Source of the DNA: Acinetobacter pittii | Lineage (GTDB): Bacteria > Pseudomonadota > Gammaproteobacteria > Pseudomonadales > Moraxellaceae | DNA: 64,000 bases | Assembly (NCBI RefSeq): GCF_034064985.1 | Contig: NZ_CP139249.1 | Coordinates: forward strand, 496,001 to 560,000 | Direction: 5' to 3' | Shown: one piece after another, positions 31,943 to 41,058 of the stretch | How the letters are laid out: every line of letters begins with the position of its first letter | Position numbering within the stretch: position 1 is the stretch's first letter | Notes under the pieces: model-generated | Databases searched by the model: none | The model's input: only the letters and a program-made list of their open reading frames with translations | What the model was told of the DNA's origin: nothing | Position numbers and translations under genes: made by a program

Positions 31943-33760
31943 ATGAGAAATAATATGGCAAGTAATCAACAGGATGATGAGCGTGTCGTAAAAATAGGGT
32001 GTGCCTCTGGTTTTTGGGGAGATACCAATACTGCTGCTTTTCAATTGGTACATCTAACCGATATTAATTATTTGGTTTTTGATTATTTGTCCGAGATCAC
32101 CATGTCGATTATGGCAAAAGCGAAAATGGTAGAACCGAAACATGGCTATGCTTTGGACTTTGTCAGTCGGGTGATGGCGCCTCTACTTAAAAAAATTGCA
32201 GAAAAAAAGATTAAGGTTATTAGTAATGCTGGTGGTGTTAACCCATTGGCATGTCGAGATGCTTTGCAAAAAATAATTAAAGAATATGGACTAGATCTGA
32301 AAGTGGCTGTGGTATTAGGTGATGATCTTTTGCCAAAACATGAGCAGCTAAAATCACAGAATATTCAAGAAATGTTTAGCGGAGAAGCTTTGCCAGAACA
32401 GGTGGCAAGCAGTAATGCTTATTTAGGCGCGGTTGCTATTCGTGACGCCTTAGACTTAGGTGCAGATATTGTGATTACGGGTCGTGTAGTTGACTCTGCT
32501 GTGGTACTTGCACCCTTACTTCATGAATATCAGTGGTCGCTCGATGACTATGACAAATTAGCACAAGGTTCCTTGGCAGGTCATGTCATTGAATGTGGGG
32601 CTCAATGTACGGGTGGTAACTTTACCGATTGGCAATTGGTGCAGGGCTTCGACAACATGGGCTTTCCAGTCGTTGAAGTGAGTGAAGATGGCTCATTTGT
32701 TGTGACGAAACCACAGGGTACAGGTGGGCTGGTATCTACTGCCACGGTTGCTGAACAAATTGTTTATGAAATTGGTAATCCTCAAGCATATTTACTACCC
32801 GATGTAATTGCTAATTTCAGCCACGTGCATTTAGAACAAGTCGGAGAGCATCGAGTTCGTGTGACGGGTGCAAAAGGACAAGCACCAACTACACAATATA
32901 AAGTCAGCGCGACCTATCCTGATGGTTATCGGGTTTTAGTAAGTTTCCTCATTGCAGGTCGTGAGGCACCGAAAAAAGCGCAAGTCATTGCTGATGCGAT
33001 TTTGGTTAAGTGTGAGCGTGTTTTAGCAATGCGTTCAGTGCCACCTTTTAGTGAAAAATCGGTTGAAATCTTAGGGATTGAAAGTACCTATGGTGGACAT
33101 GCTCAGGCATTAGATAGTCGTGAAGTGGTAGTCAAAATAGCTGTAAAACATATGTTTAAAGAAGCATGTATGTTCTTTGCATCTGAAATTGCACAAGCTT
33201 CAACAGGTATGGCTCCAGCCGTGACAGGAATTGTTGGAGGCCGACCCAAAGCATCTCCAGTGATCAAATTATTTTCATTTTTAATTAATAAAAATCAGGT
33301 GAATGTTGAAATCGATTTTGATGGCCAACGTCATGCGGTTGAAATTCCACAAGGGGTTTCTACAGAGCAATTGCCTACATTAACAACAGGCGAAAATGCA
33401 GTTTATCAAGGGGATGAAATTGAAGTTCCTTTGATTGAAATTGCGCATGCTCGCAGTGGTGATAAAGGCAATCATAGCAATATCGGCGTGATTGCACGTA
33501 AAGCAGACTATTTACCATGGATTCGTGCAGCACTAACTGAACAGTCTGTTGCGAGCTATATGCGACATGTTTTGGATGCTGAGAAAGGACGAGTAATCCG
33601 TTATGAGTTACCGGGTTTAAATGCACTGAATTTTATGTTGGAGAATGCCTTAGGCGGTGGTGGTGTTGCCAGCTTACGTATTGATCCGCAAGGTAAAGCC
33701 TTTGCCCAACAGTTATTGGATATGCCTGTTAAAGTTCCGGCACATCTTTTAGAAAAATAA
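31943..33760 (+). CDS. atuA: Acyclic terpene utilisation protein AtuA
   Basis: A 605-residue protein with the AtuA domain (about 15-450; KIGCASGFWGDTNTAAFQLV, GADIVITGRVVDSAVVLAPL and HVIECGAQCTGGNFTDW) and a C-terminal AtuA-like ferredoxin-fold domain (about 495-600; IAHARSGDKGNHSNIGVIARKA, GGGGVASLRIDPQGKA). AtuA is needed for citronellol/geraniol degradation in Pseudomonas, and its reaction is poorly defined. It is the first gene of the atuA-F operon. Starts at 31943 and 31955 are both possible. Confidence 0.92.
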   Translation: MRNNMASNQQDDERVVKIGCASGFWGDTNTAAFQLVHLTDINYLVFDYLSEITMSIMAKAKMVEPKHGYALDFVSRVMAPLLKKIAEKKIKVISNAGGVNPLACRDALQKIIKEYGLDLKVAVVLGDDLLPKHEQLKSQNIQEMFSGEALPEQVASSNAYLGAVAIRDALDLGADIVITGRVVDSAVVLAPLLHEYQWSLDDYDKLAQGSLAGHVIECGAQCTGGNFTDWQLVQGFDNMGFPVVEVSEDGSFVVTKPQGTGGLVSTATVAEQIVYEIGNPQAYLLPDVIANFSHVHLEQVGEHRVRVTGAKGQAPTTQYKVSATYPDGYRVLVSFLIAGREAPKKAQVIADAILVKCERVLAMRSVPPFSEKSVEILGIESTYGGHAQALDSREVVVKIAVKHMFKEACMFFASEIAQASTGMAPAVTGIVGGRPKASPVIKLFSFLINKNQVNVEIDFDGQRHAVEIPQGVSTEQLPTLTTGENAVYQGDEIEVPLIEIAHARSGDKGNHSNIGVIARKADYLPWIRAALTEQSVASYMRHVLDAEKGRVIRYELPGLNALNFMLENALGGGGVASLRIDPQGKAFAQQLLDMPVKVPAHLLEK

Positions 33761-33765
33761 AATGA

Positions 33766-34692
33766 ATGGATGAAACAAAGATGAGTTATCAATCAATATT
33801 TAGACCAGATGCTTTCGCCAATAAAGTCATTATTGTGACAGGTGGAGGCTCAGGTATTGGCCGTTGTACGGCACATGAGCTTGCAGCCCTTGGTGCCCAA
33901 GTGGTAATTACAGGACGCAAAATTGAAAAATTAGAGAAAGTAAGCCAAGAAATTATAGAAGATGGGGGCTTAGTTCATTTCATTGTTTGTGATAACCGTG
34001 AAGAAGAACAAGTGAAAAATATGATTGCCGAAGTGATTGAAAAATTCGGCAAACTCGATGGTTTGGTAAATAATGCAGGCGGGCAGTTCCCTTCAGCTTT
34101 AGAGAATATTTCAGCGAATGGTTTCGATGCAGTCGTGCGTAATAATTTACACGCAACTTTCTATTTAATGCGTGAAGCTTATAACCAATGGATGGCTAAA
34201 CATGGTGGCAGTATTGTCAATATGACTGCTGATATGTGGGGCGGCATGCCAGGAATGGCGCATTCTGGAGCTGCGCGTTCGGGGGTTGATAACTTAACTA
34301 AAACAGCATCGGTTGAGTGGGGCAAATCTGGCGTTCGTGTAAATGCGGTTGCACCGGGGTGGATTGTGTCATCTGGTATGGATAATTATAGCGGTGATTT
34401 TGCCAAAGTGATTATTCCAAGTCTTGCTGGCAATGTACCGCTAAAACGTATGGGAACTGAGTCGGAAGTCTCATCGGCAATTTGTTATTTACTGTCCGAT
34501 GCTGCGGCTTTTGTGTCAGGTGTAACTTTGCGTATTGATGGCGCTGCATCGCAAGGGACACGCATGTACCCACTAACCGAAGCGACAAATAGTCAGTCTT
34601 ATAATGGTTTCCATCGCGCGTTTATTCCTGAAATTTTTAAAAAAGATAAGACTGAGAAAGTCGAGCAAAGCAATAATTCAGGCTCGGAGTGA
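33766..34692 (+). CDS. atuB: SDR-family oxidoreductase AtuB-like, with non-classical active site
   Basis: A 308-residue short-chain dehydrogenase/reductase. The cofactor loop is TGGGSGIG (residues 25-32) and NNAG is at 102-105. The usual catalytic Tyr-x3-Lys is missing: the aligned positions are S167 and R171 in AHSGAARSGVDNLTK. This pattern resembles peroxisomal trans-2-enoyl-CoA and 2,4-dienoyl-CoA reductases, suggesting an enoyl- or dienoyl-CoA substrate rather than an alcohol. In P. aeruginosa an SDR (AtuB) has the same place. It starts 5 bases after atuA (or at ATG 33781). Confidence 0.85.
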   Translation: MDETKMSYQSIFRPDAFANKVIIVTGGGSGIGRCTAHELAALGAQVVITGRKIEKLEKVSQEIIEDGGLVHFIVCDNREEEQVKNMIAEVIEKFGKLDGLVNNAGGQFPSALENISANGFDAVVRNNLHATFYLMREAYNQWMAKHGGSIVNMTADMWGGMPGMAHSGAARSGVDNLTKTASVEWGKSGVRVNAVAPGWIVSSGMDNYSGDFAKVIIPSLAGNVPLKRMGTESEVSSAICYLLSDAAAFVSGVTLRIDGAASQGTRMYPLTEATNSQSYNGFHRAFIPEIFKKDKTEKVEQSNNSGSE

Positions 34693-34702
34693 GGAATAAA
34701 AA

Positions 34703-36316
34703 ATGACCATTCTTCAATCTGAAATTACTGTTGGTAGTGAACAGTATCAAAATAATAAAGAAGCACTGCTTGCTCAGCTGAGTGAAGTCCGTGCAATTCA
34801 GCAAAAAAGCATTGATAAATCGTATGCTGCTAAACCGAAGTTTGACAAGAAAGGCAAGATTTTGCCGCATGAGCGTGTACGGTTATTACTCGATGCTGAT
34901 TCGCCTTTTGTTGAGCTGTGTGGTTTGGTCGGCTACAACATGCATGATGATAAAGATGGCTCTGAAGCGGGTGGCGGCGTGATTGCCGGCATTGGTTTTG
35001 TCAGTGGTGTGCGTTGTCTGGTCTCTGCAAGTAACAGTGCGATTAAAGGCGGGACCATGTCACCCATGGGTGTACAGAAAACCTTGCGCTTGCAAAAAAT
35101 TGCTTTAGAACAAAAACTCCCACTGATTACGCTGACCGAAAGTGGCGGTGCCAACTTAAATTATGCGGCAGAAGTATTTACCTATGGCGGCATGACCTTT
35201 GCCAATCAGGCACGTCTTTCTGCGGCAGGTATTCCCCAACTTGCAGTGGTGCATGGTAATGCAACGGCAGGAGGGGCTTATCAACCCGGACTTTCCGATT
35301 ATGTCATTGTAGTACGCAAACAAACAGAGATGCTTCTTGCAGGTCCACCTTTACTTTTAGCTGCGACTGGTGAAGTAGCAACAGCTGAAGAATTGGGCGG
35401 AGCAGAAATGCATGCGCAAGTTGCCGGAACCGCAGAATATCTGGCTGAAAATGATGCCGATGGGATTCGACTGGCACGTGAAATTTTTGAACACCTGAAC
35501 TGGAAAGAGCAAATCAAACCAGTTGATGTGACTTATAAAGAGCCTCGTTACGATACCGAGGAACTGTTGGGTGTGATTCCAAGTGATCCTAAACAACCAT
35601 TTGATATGAAAGAAGTGGTTACCCGCATTATTGACGATTCAGATTTTCTAGAATTTAAGCAGGAATATGATGATTTAACGGTATGTGGCTGGGCAAAAAT
35701 TGGTGGTTTGCATATCGGTATTATTACCAATAATGGTCCGATTACCCCTCAAGGAGCAGCGAAAGCAGCTCAGTTTATTCACTTATGTGAACAGACTAAG
35801 CGTCCGTTATTGTTTTTGCATAACACCACAGGTTTTATGGTAGGAACTGACGCAGAGCAAAACGGTATTATCAAACACGGCTCGAAACTGATTCAAGCGG
35901 TTGCCAATTGTACTGTACCTAAAATTTCGATTGTTGTGGCAGGGTCATATGGTGCTGGTAACTACGCGATGTGCGGTCGGAGTTTATCGCCAGATTTTAT
36001 TTTTGCTTGGCCGAATTCGCATGTTGCTGTAATGGGTTCTGCACAGGCTGGAAAAGTATTACGTATTGTAGCCGAAGGAAAGCAAAAAGCTTCAGGGCAG
36101 GAGCCGAATCCGCAAATGCTCGATTTTCTTGAGCAAAGCACTGCGATGAAATTGGAACAACAATCTACCGCACTTTTCAATACGGCCATGCTACATGACG
36201 ACGGTATTATCGATCCGCGAGATACCCGAAAATTATTAATTTTCCTTTTACAAACCATTTATGAAGCACAGCAGCGCGAGTTGAATCCAAGCCGTTTTGG
36301 TGTGTCACGTTTTTAA
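34703..36316 (+). CDS. atuC: Geranyl-CoA carboxylase beta subunit (carboxyltransferase)
   Basis: A 537-residue biotin-dependent carboxyltransferase that transfers CO2 from carboxybiotin to the acyl-CoA. The N-terminal domain has GSEAGGGVIAGIGFVSGVRCLV and GNATAGGAYQPGLSDYVI. The C-terminal domain has NNGPITPQGAAKAAQFIHLCEQ, HNTTGFMVGTDAEQNGIIKHG and FAWPNSHVAVMGSAQAG. This could also be read as methylcrotonyl-CoA carboxylase. The surrounding atuA, TetR and hydratase genes, and the lack of an HMG-CoA lyase gene, favour geranyl-CoA. A GAGGAA ribosome site follows the atuB stop. Confidence 0.88.
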   Translation: MTILQSEITVGSEQYQNNKEALLAQLSEVRAIQQKSIDKSYAAKPKFDKKGKILPHERVRLLLDADSPFVELCGLVGYNMHDDKDGSEAGGGVIAGIGFVSGVRCLVSASNSAIKGGTMSPMGVQKTLRLQKIALEQKLPLITLTESGGANLNYAAEVFTYGGMTFANQARLSAAGIPQLAVVHGNATAGGAYQPGLSDYVIVVRKQTEMLLAGPPLLLAATGEVATAEELGGAEMHAQVAGTAEYLAENDADGIRLAREIFEHLNWKEQIKPVDVTYKEPRYDTEELLGVIPSDPKQPFDMKEVVTRIIDDSDFLEFKQEYDDLTVCGWAKIGGLHIGIITNNGPITPQGAAKAAQFIHLCEQTKRPLLFLHNTTGFMVGTDAEQNGIIKHGSKLIQAVANCTVPKISIVVAGSYGAGNYAMCGRSLSPDFIFAWPNSHVAVMGSAQAGKVLRIVAEGKQKASGQEPNPQMLDFLEQSTAMKLEQQSTALFNTAMLHDDGIIDPRDTRKLLIFLLQTIYEAQQRELNPSRFGVSRF

Positions 36317-36358
36317 TTAACCTTTACCGCAATTAAAAAAATTAATAGGAATAACACC

Positions 36359-37516
36359 ATGAAATTTACTGCCGAACATGAAGTATTGCGCCGTACAGCT
36401 CGTCAATTTGTTCAAAATGAGCTGAATCCACATATTCCAGAATGGGAAGCTGCGGGACGTTTCCCAATCCATGAAGTATTTAAGAAGATGGGTGATCTTG
36501 GTTTATTAGGAATTTGCAAGCCAGAAGAAAATGGCGGTTTAGCGTTAGATTATTCGTATAACCTCGTGGTTGCAGAAGAAATTGGCTATGCGGCTTGTGG
36601 CGGGGTGCCTCTGGCGATTGGTGTGCAAACCGATATGGCAACACCTGCTTTGGCACGTTTTGGTAGTAAAGAGTTACGTGATGAGTTTTTAACACCAGCG
36701 ATTGCAGGGGAATATGTCGCATCGATTGCAGTATCGGAAGTGCATGCCGGTTCGGATGTTGCTGCCATTAAAACCACAGCAAAAAAAGATGGTGATGACT
36801 ATGTCATTAACGGCAGCAAAATGTGGATTACCAACTCCTTGCAGGCCGATTTTTTCTGTCTTTTAGCCAATACATCTGATGATAAACCACACGTTAATAA
36901 GTCGATGATTATTGTGCCGGCAAAGACTAAGGGGATTAGTTTTTCAGAACCATTAAATAAATTAGGGATGCGCTCAACAACCACAGCACAAGTTTATTTA
37001 GACAATGTACGTGTACCACAGCGTAATTTGGTGGGTGTTGAAGGCATGGGCTTCATGATGCAAATGATGCAATTTCAGGAAGAGCGCCTATGGGCTTGTG
37101 CCAATGCCATTGGTGGGTTGGAAAATTTAATCAAAAAGACCATCGACTATACCAAAGAGCGTATGACGTTTGGACAACCCCTCATTAATAACCAATATAT
37201 CCATTTTCATTTTGCCGAACTCATGACCGAAGTGGAAGCGCTTAAAGCCTTAACCTACCAAGCGTGTGAACAGCATATTGCGGGTGAAGATGTGACCAAG
37301 CTGGCATCTATGGCAAAGCTCAAAGCTGGACGTTTAACTCGTGAAGTTGCCGATAGTTGTCTGCAATACTGGGGTGGTAATGGCTTTATGTGGGATAACC
37401 CTGCATCTCAGTTATATCGCGATGGTCGTTTAGGTTCAATTGGTGGCGGGGCAGATGAGATTATGCTAGGGATTATCTGTAAGTTGATGGACATCCTACC
37501 TAAAAAACAGAAATAA
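36359..37516 (+). CDS. atuD: Citronellyl-CoA dehydrogenase-like acyl-CoA dehydrogenase
   Basis: A 385-residue FAD-dependent acyl-CoA dehydrogenase. Motifs: IAVSEVHAGSDVAAIKTTAKKDGDDYVINGSKMWITN in the flavin/substrate region, and a C-terminal QYWGGNGFMWDNPASQLYRDGRLGSIGGGADEIM. In Pseudomonas the equivalent gene AtuD oxidises citronellyl-CoA to cis-geranyl-CoA. Position between the carboxylase beta subunit and the hydratase matches that order. An AGGA ribosome site precedes the ATG. Confidence 0.88.
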   Translation: MKFTAEHEVLRRTARQFVQNELNPHIPEWEAAGRFPIHEVFKKMGDLGLLGICKPEENGGLALDYSYNLVVAEEIGYAACGGVPLAIGVQTDMATPALARFGSKELRDEFLTPAIAGEYVASIAVSEVHAGSDVAAIKTTAKKDGDDYVINGSKMWITNSLQADFFCLLANTSDDKPHVNKSMIIVPAKTKGISFSEPLNKLGMRSTTTAQVYLDNVRVPQRNLVGVEGMGFMMQMMQFQEERLWACANAIGGLENLIKKTIDYTKERMTFGQPLINNQYIHFHFAELMTEVEALKALTYQACEQHIAGEDVTKLASMAKLKAGRLTREVADSCLQYWGGNGFMWDNPASQLYRDGRLGSIGGGADEIMLGIICKLMDILPKKQK

Positions 37517-37532
37517 AAATAAGGAGTACACC

Positions 37533-38369
37533 ATGACACTTTCAGCATCTCTACAAGTTTTAGATATAGATGACAGTATTCAATTAGAACAAGACGGCAG
37601 TATTTTATATCTCTGGTTAAACCGTCCAGAGAGCCGTAATGCCATGAACTTGAATATGGTGAATGCCATTCAACAAGTTTTTGCTGCCATTCGCGATGAC
37701 CTTTCAATTCGTGCGGTGATTATCCGTGGTGAAGGTGGGTCTTTCTGCGCAGGTGGTGACATTAAAGACATGGCAGCTTTACGTGTTGAGGCAGCTAATG
37801 TTGGCAGTTTACAACCTTATGTGGACTTTAACCGCCGTTTTGGTGCCATGCTTGAGCAAGTTGAAGCCGCACCGCAAACGGTTGTAGTGATTTTAGAAGG
37901 CGCGGTGTTAGGTGGTGGTTTTGGTCTGGTATGTGTTTCCGATGTTGCCCTCAGTCGTGATAATGCGCAGTTTGGTTTACCTGAAACTGGGCTTGGTGTG
38001 ATTCCTGCTCAAATTGCTCCTTTTGTGGTGAAACGTATTGGCCTGACTCAGGCACGCCGACTTGCTTTACTCGGCATGCGTTTTGAAGGGCATACAGCAC
38101 TGAGTGTCGGTGTAGTTCATCAAATTGCGCATAATGAAATTGAACTTGAACAAGCTTTAGAGGAAACCATTCAACACATTAAACGAGCAGCTCCTCAAGC
38201 TTCACGTGTGACTAAAGCACTGTTATATCGAACACTCAATGAACCTTTAAATGAGTTGCTAGATGATGCTGCACAGCAGTTTGCTCAAGCGGTTGGTGGT
38301 GCTGAAGGACAAGAAGGAACGATGGCTTTTATCCAGAAAAGGTTACCAAATTGGGCCGATGAATCATAA
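37533..38369 (+). CDS. atuE: Isohexenylglutaconyl-CoA hydratase-like enoyl-CoA hydratase
   Basis: A 278-residue crotonase-family enzyme. NRPESRNAMNLNMVNAI opens the fold. The oxyanion-hole segments are GEGGSFCAGGDIKDMA and ILEGAVLGGGFGLVCVSDVALS, and the acidic residue region is FGLPETGLGVIP. In the pathway it would add water to the carboxylated isohexenylglutaconyl-CoA. The AAGGAG ribosome site is ideal. It lies 16 bases after atuD and 18 before atuF. Confidence 0.88.
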   Translation: MTLSASLQVLDIDDSIQLEQDGSILYLWLNRPESRNAMNLNMVNAIQQVFAAIRDDLSIRAVIIRGEGGSFCAGGDIKDMAALRVEAANVGSLQPYVDFNRRFGAMLEQVEAAPQTVVVILEGAVLGGGFGLVCVSDVALSRDNAQFGLPETGLGVIPAQIAPFVVKRIGLTQARRLALLGMRFEGHTALSVGVVHQIAHNEIELEQALEETIQHIKRAAPQASRVTKALLYRTLNEPLNELLDDAAQQFAQAVGGAEGQEGTMAFIQKRLPNWADES

Positions 38370-38387
38370 GAGATAAGGATAAAAATA

Positions 38388-40328
38388 ATGAAATTTTCAA
38401 AAATACTGGTTGCCAATCGTGGTGAAATTGCAGTTCGGGTGATGCAAACAGCCAAGGCAATGGGCTATCAAACTGTGGCAGTTTATTCTGATGCAGACCG
38501 TAATGCTCGCCATGTGCAAGAAGCCGATGAAGCTGTTTACATTGGGGCATCTAAAGTATCGGAGTCTTATCTTTCCATTGCTAAAATTATCGAAGCCTGT
38601 AAAAAAACTGGGGCAGATGCTGTTCACCCTGGTTATGGTTTTTTGTCAGAAAATACTGATTTTGCTCAGGCATGTATCGATAACCAGATTACGTTTATTG
38701 GGCCAACAGCTTCTGCAATTGAGTTAATGGGGAGTAAACGACTCTCAAAAATTGCCATGATTGAAGCAGGCGTCCCTTGTGTGCCAGGTTATGAAGGTAA
38801 CCGACAAGATCTCGAGTATTTAGCAGCACAAGCTGAGCAGATTGGCTTTCCGATTATGGTCAAGGCCTCAGCCGGCGGTGGTGGCCGCGGAATGCGTTTG
38901 GTACAGCACTCATCCGAACTGATTGAGGCATTACAAACAGCACGTTCAGAGGCTGAAAATGCTTTTGGTTCAGGTGAGCTCATTTTAGAAAAAGCAGTAA
39001 TTGCTCCACGACATGTCGAAATTCAGGTTTTTGGTGATACACATGGCAATTATATCTATTTATTTGAGCGGGATTGTTCAATCCAGCGACGTCACCAAAA
39101 GGTTGTTGAAGAAGCACCATGTCCAGTCATGACTTCTGAACTGCGTCAACAAATGGGTGAGGCAGCTGTAGCAGCTGCTAAAGCATGTGCTTATGTAGGT
39201 GCTGGAACCGTTGAGTTCTTGCTAGATGTATCAGGTACATTTTATTTTTTAGAAATGAATACCCGTTTGCAGGTAGAGCATCCTGTTACTGAACTCATTA
39301 CAGGTTTAGATTTAGTTGAGTGGCAGTTGCGTGTTGCCAATGGCGAGCAGTTACCCTTGCAACAACATGAGTTGACCTTAACTGGGCATGCAATTGAAGT
39401 GCGCTTGTATGCAGAAGATCCACGGCAAGATTTCTTACCACAAACAGGACAAGTTCTGCGTTGGCAGCCAGCAAATTTGCCAAATGTACGGATTGATCAT
39501 GGGATGTTGGCAACTGATGAGGTTAGCCCATTTTATGATCCGATGGTAGCAAAGGTGATTGCATACGGTAAAACCCGTGAGGATGCCATTCGCTTACTCG
39601 CTCGTGCTGTGGATGATTGTGTTTTGCTAGGTGTAAATAGCAATAAACAGTTTTTGGGCAATTTACTGCGTCATCCAATTGTTGTTGCAGGAGATACTAA
39701 TACTGCGTTCATTCAACGACATTTTCAAAACGACAGCAGTCTACATAAGCAGGTTCTATCTTTAGAAACCTTAGCAATTGCTGCGGCATTATTTAGCCAA
39801 AGTAACGGTACGGCAGTATGGCAAACTGGCCTAGGTGTGCCATTACCATTAAAGCTTAAATATGATGATCAGCAAGTTCAAATGCAGCTTTCATCGCTAA
39901 ATAATACGTTTACGGTACAGCTCTGCGATCAAACTATTTGTATTGAAGTGCTTGAAAGAACGATAGAGCAATTAGTTTATTTAATTGATGGTGTACGTCG
40001 CCGTGTGCAATATGTACTAGATGGTGATCAACTTTATTTAGATCGAGATAATGGCAATGTTGCAATCCGCAACGTAACTTATGCTGCCCCAGAAATAGTT
40101 GATGTAGCGGGTGATGGTAAAATTCGTGCTCCGATGGATGGCGCTGTAGTGAATATCTTGGTTAATAAAGGTGATCAAGTCGTGAAAGGTCAGACTTTAT
40201 TAGTGCTTGAAGCCATGAAAATCCAACAACAGATTAAATCTGATGTTGATGGAGTAGTGGATGATGTTTTAGGTCAGCAAGGGCAACAAGTAAAAAAACG
40301 GCAAATGTTATTTACTATCCAAATCTAA
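38388..40328 (+). CDS. atuF: Geranyl-CoA carboxylase alpha subunit (biotin carboxylase and carrier)
   Basis: A 646-residue protein. The biotin-carboxylase ATP-grasp part (1-450) has HPGYGFLSEN, KASAGGGGRGMRLV and EMNTRLQVEHPVTELITG. A middle linker domain follows, then the biotinyl domain with LEAMKI, where K611 carries biotin. It carboxylates biotin with ATP and bicarbonate and passes it to the beta subunit (atuC). It is the last gene of the operon and is followed by a terminator. The atuG and atuH genes of Pseudomonas (an SDR and an acyl-CoA ligase) are not here. Confidence 0.9.
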   Translation: MKFSKILVANRGEIAVRVMQTAKAMGYQTVAVYSDADRNARHVQEADEAVYIGASKVSESYLSIAKIIEACKKTGADAVHPGYGFLSENTDFAQACIDNQITFIGPTASAIELMGSKRLSKIAMIEAGVPCVPGYEGNRQDLEYLAAQAEQIGFPIMVKASAGGGGRGMRLVQHSSELIEALQTARSEAENAFGSGELILEKAVIAPRHVEIQVFGDTHGNYIYLFERDCSIQRRHQKVVEEAPCPVMTSELRQQMGEAAVAAAKACAYVGAGTVEFLLDVSGTFYFLEMNTRLQVEHPVTELITGLDLVEWQLRVANGEQLPLQQHELTLTGHAIEVRLYAEDPRQDFLPQTGQVLRWQPANLPNVRIDHGMLATDEVSPFYDPMVAKVIAYGKTREDAIRLLARAVDDCVLLGVNSNKQFLGNLLRHPIVVAGDTNTAFIQRHFQNDSSLHKQVLSLETLAIAAALFSQSNGTAVWQTGLGVPLPLKLKYDDQQVQMQLSSLNNTFTVQLCDQTICIEVLERTIEQLVYLIDGVRRRVQYVLDGDQLYLDRDNGNVAIRNVTYAAPEIVDVAGDGKIRAPMDGAVVNILVNKGDQVVKGQTLLVLEAMKIQQQIKSDVDGVVDDVLGQQGQQVKKRQMLFTIQI

Positions 40329-40330
40329 TA

Positions 40331-40360
40331 AAAAATGCCACCTTTTATGGGTGGCATTTA
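40331..40360. terminator. Intrinsic terminator after atuF
   Basis: The hairpin AATGCCACC / GGTGGCATT lies directly after the atuF stop and before the end of the convergent gene. The A-run before it gives a T-run on the minus strand, so it suits both directions. Confidence 0.75.
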
Positions 40361-40381
40361 GCGGATTGTATAAGTAAATTC

Positions 40382-41041
40382 TTAAGCAATTAATTGTGTA
40401 TAAGCACAGTACAAATAGCCCAAAATTGCTAAAGCAACTACTGGGGCAACAATCTTTGACCATGTAGGTACAGAAATTTCGGCAGCTTGTTCTTCAATAT
40501 GCACGTCATCATGATGAGGTTGGGCTTGGTGAACCATTTGGTTGAACTCCTTCATTGTTGTATCCAATGATAGCTCTTCTTGTTCTACAGGTTTAGAACC
40601 AATTAATTCATTTAGATGGTTTGTTGACCAAACCCAATCTTCTGCTTGACCTGATAAATGTTCGATCTGACCTAAAATTAATTCTTTTAAGCCATTATGC
40701 CCAAAACCACCTGTCTCATCGAGCTGGTTAAGTTCTGCTAACTGCAAAGTTAAAATTTCAGAAATACTCTGTTCGAGTTCTGAATTTTTTAAAGTCGACT
40801 GATTATATTTAGAAGTCGTTAAATGACGAGCAACTTCTTGAATATAAAGTGGATCAGAGGTTTTGATTTCTTGATAAATCTTATTGTCATTCTGACGCCA
40901 TAAACTAATCAGTTTTCCAAGCGTAAGAATATTCACCTCATCAATCAGTTTATTTTTTTCATTAACTGGATATTGATTTAAAAGCTGAGGCTTTTGAATT
41001 TTTATCTGCTCAGCAAAGTATTGGACTAAATCAAATGCCAT
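40382..41041 (-). CDS. Hypothetical protein with C-terminal membrane anchor
   Basis: A 219-residue protein I do not recognise. The first ~195 residues are soluble, helical and acidic with several Leu-rich helices. The last ~20 residues (IVAPVVALAILGYLYCAYTQ) form one membrane segment with almost no tail, and there is no N-terminal signal, so it looks tail-anchored with its bulk in the cytoplasm. It follows sspB on the same strand after 17 bases and may be co-transcribed with it. Confidence 0.65.
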   Translation of the reverse strand: MAFDLVQYFAEQIKIQKPQLLNQYPVNEKNKLIDEVNILTLGKLISLWRQNDNKIYQEIKTSDPLYIQEVARHLTTSKYNQSTLKNSELEQSISEILTLQLAELNQLDETGGFGHNGLKELILGQIEHLSGQAEDWVWSTNHLNELIGSKPVEQEELSLDTTMKEFNQMVHQAQPHHDDVHIEEQAAEISVPTWSKIVAPVVALAILGYLYCAYTQLIA

Positions 41042-41058
41042 GCTTTCTTCCTCTAAAT

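Noticed and set aside
31943-40328. Reading the cluster as a leucine/isovalerate (Liu) pathway
   Set aside because: There is no HMG-CoA lyase or MerR-type regulator, and an AtuA homologue with a TetR regulator is present; the Atu pathway fits better.
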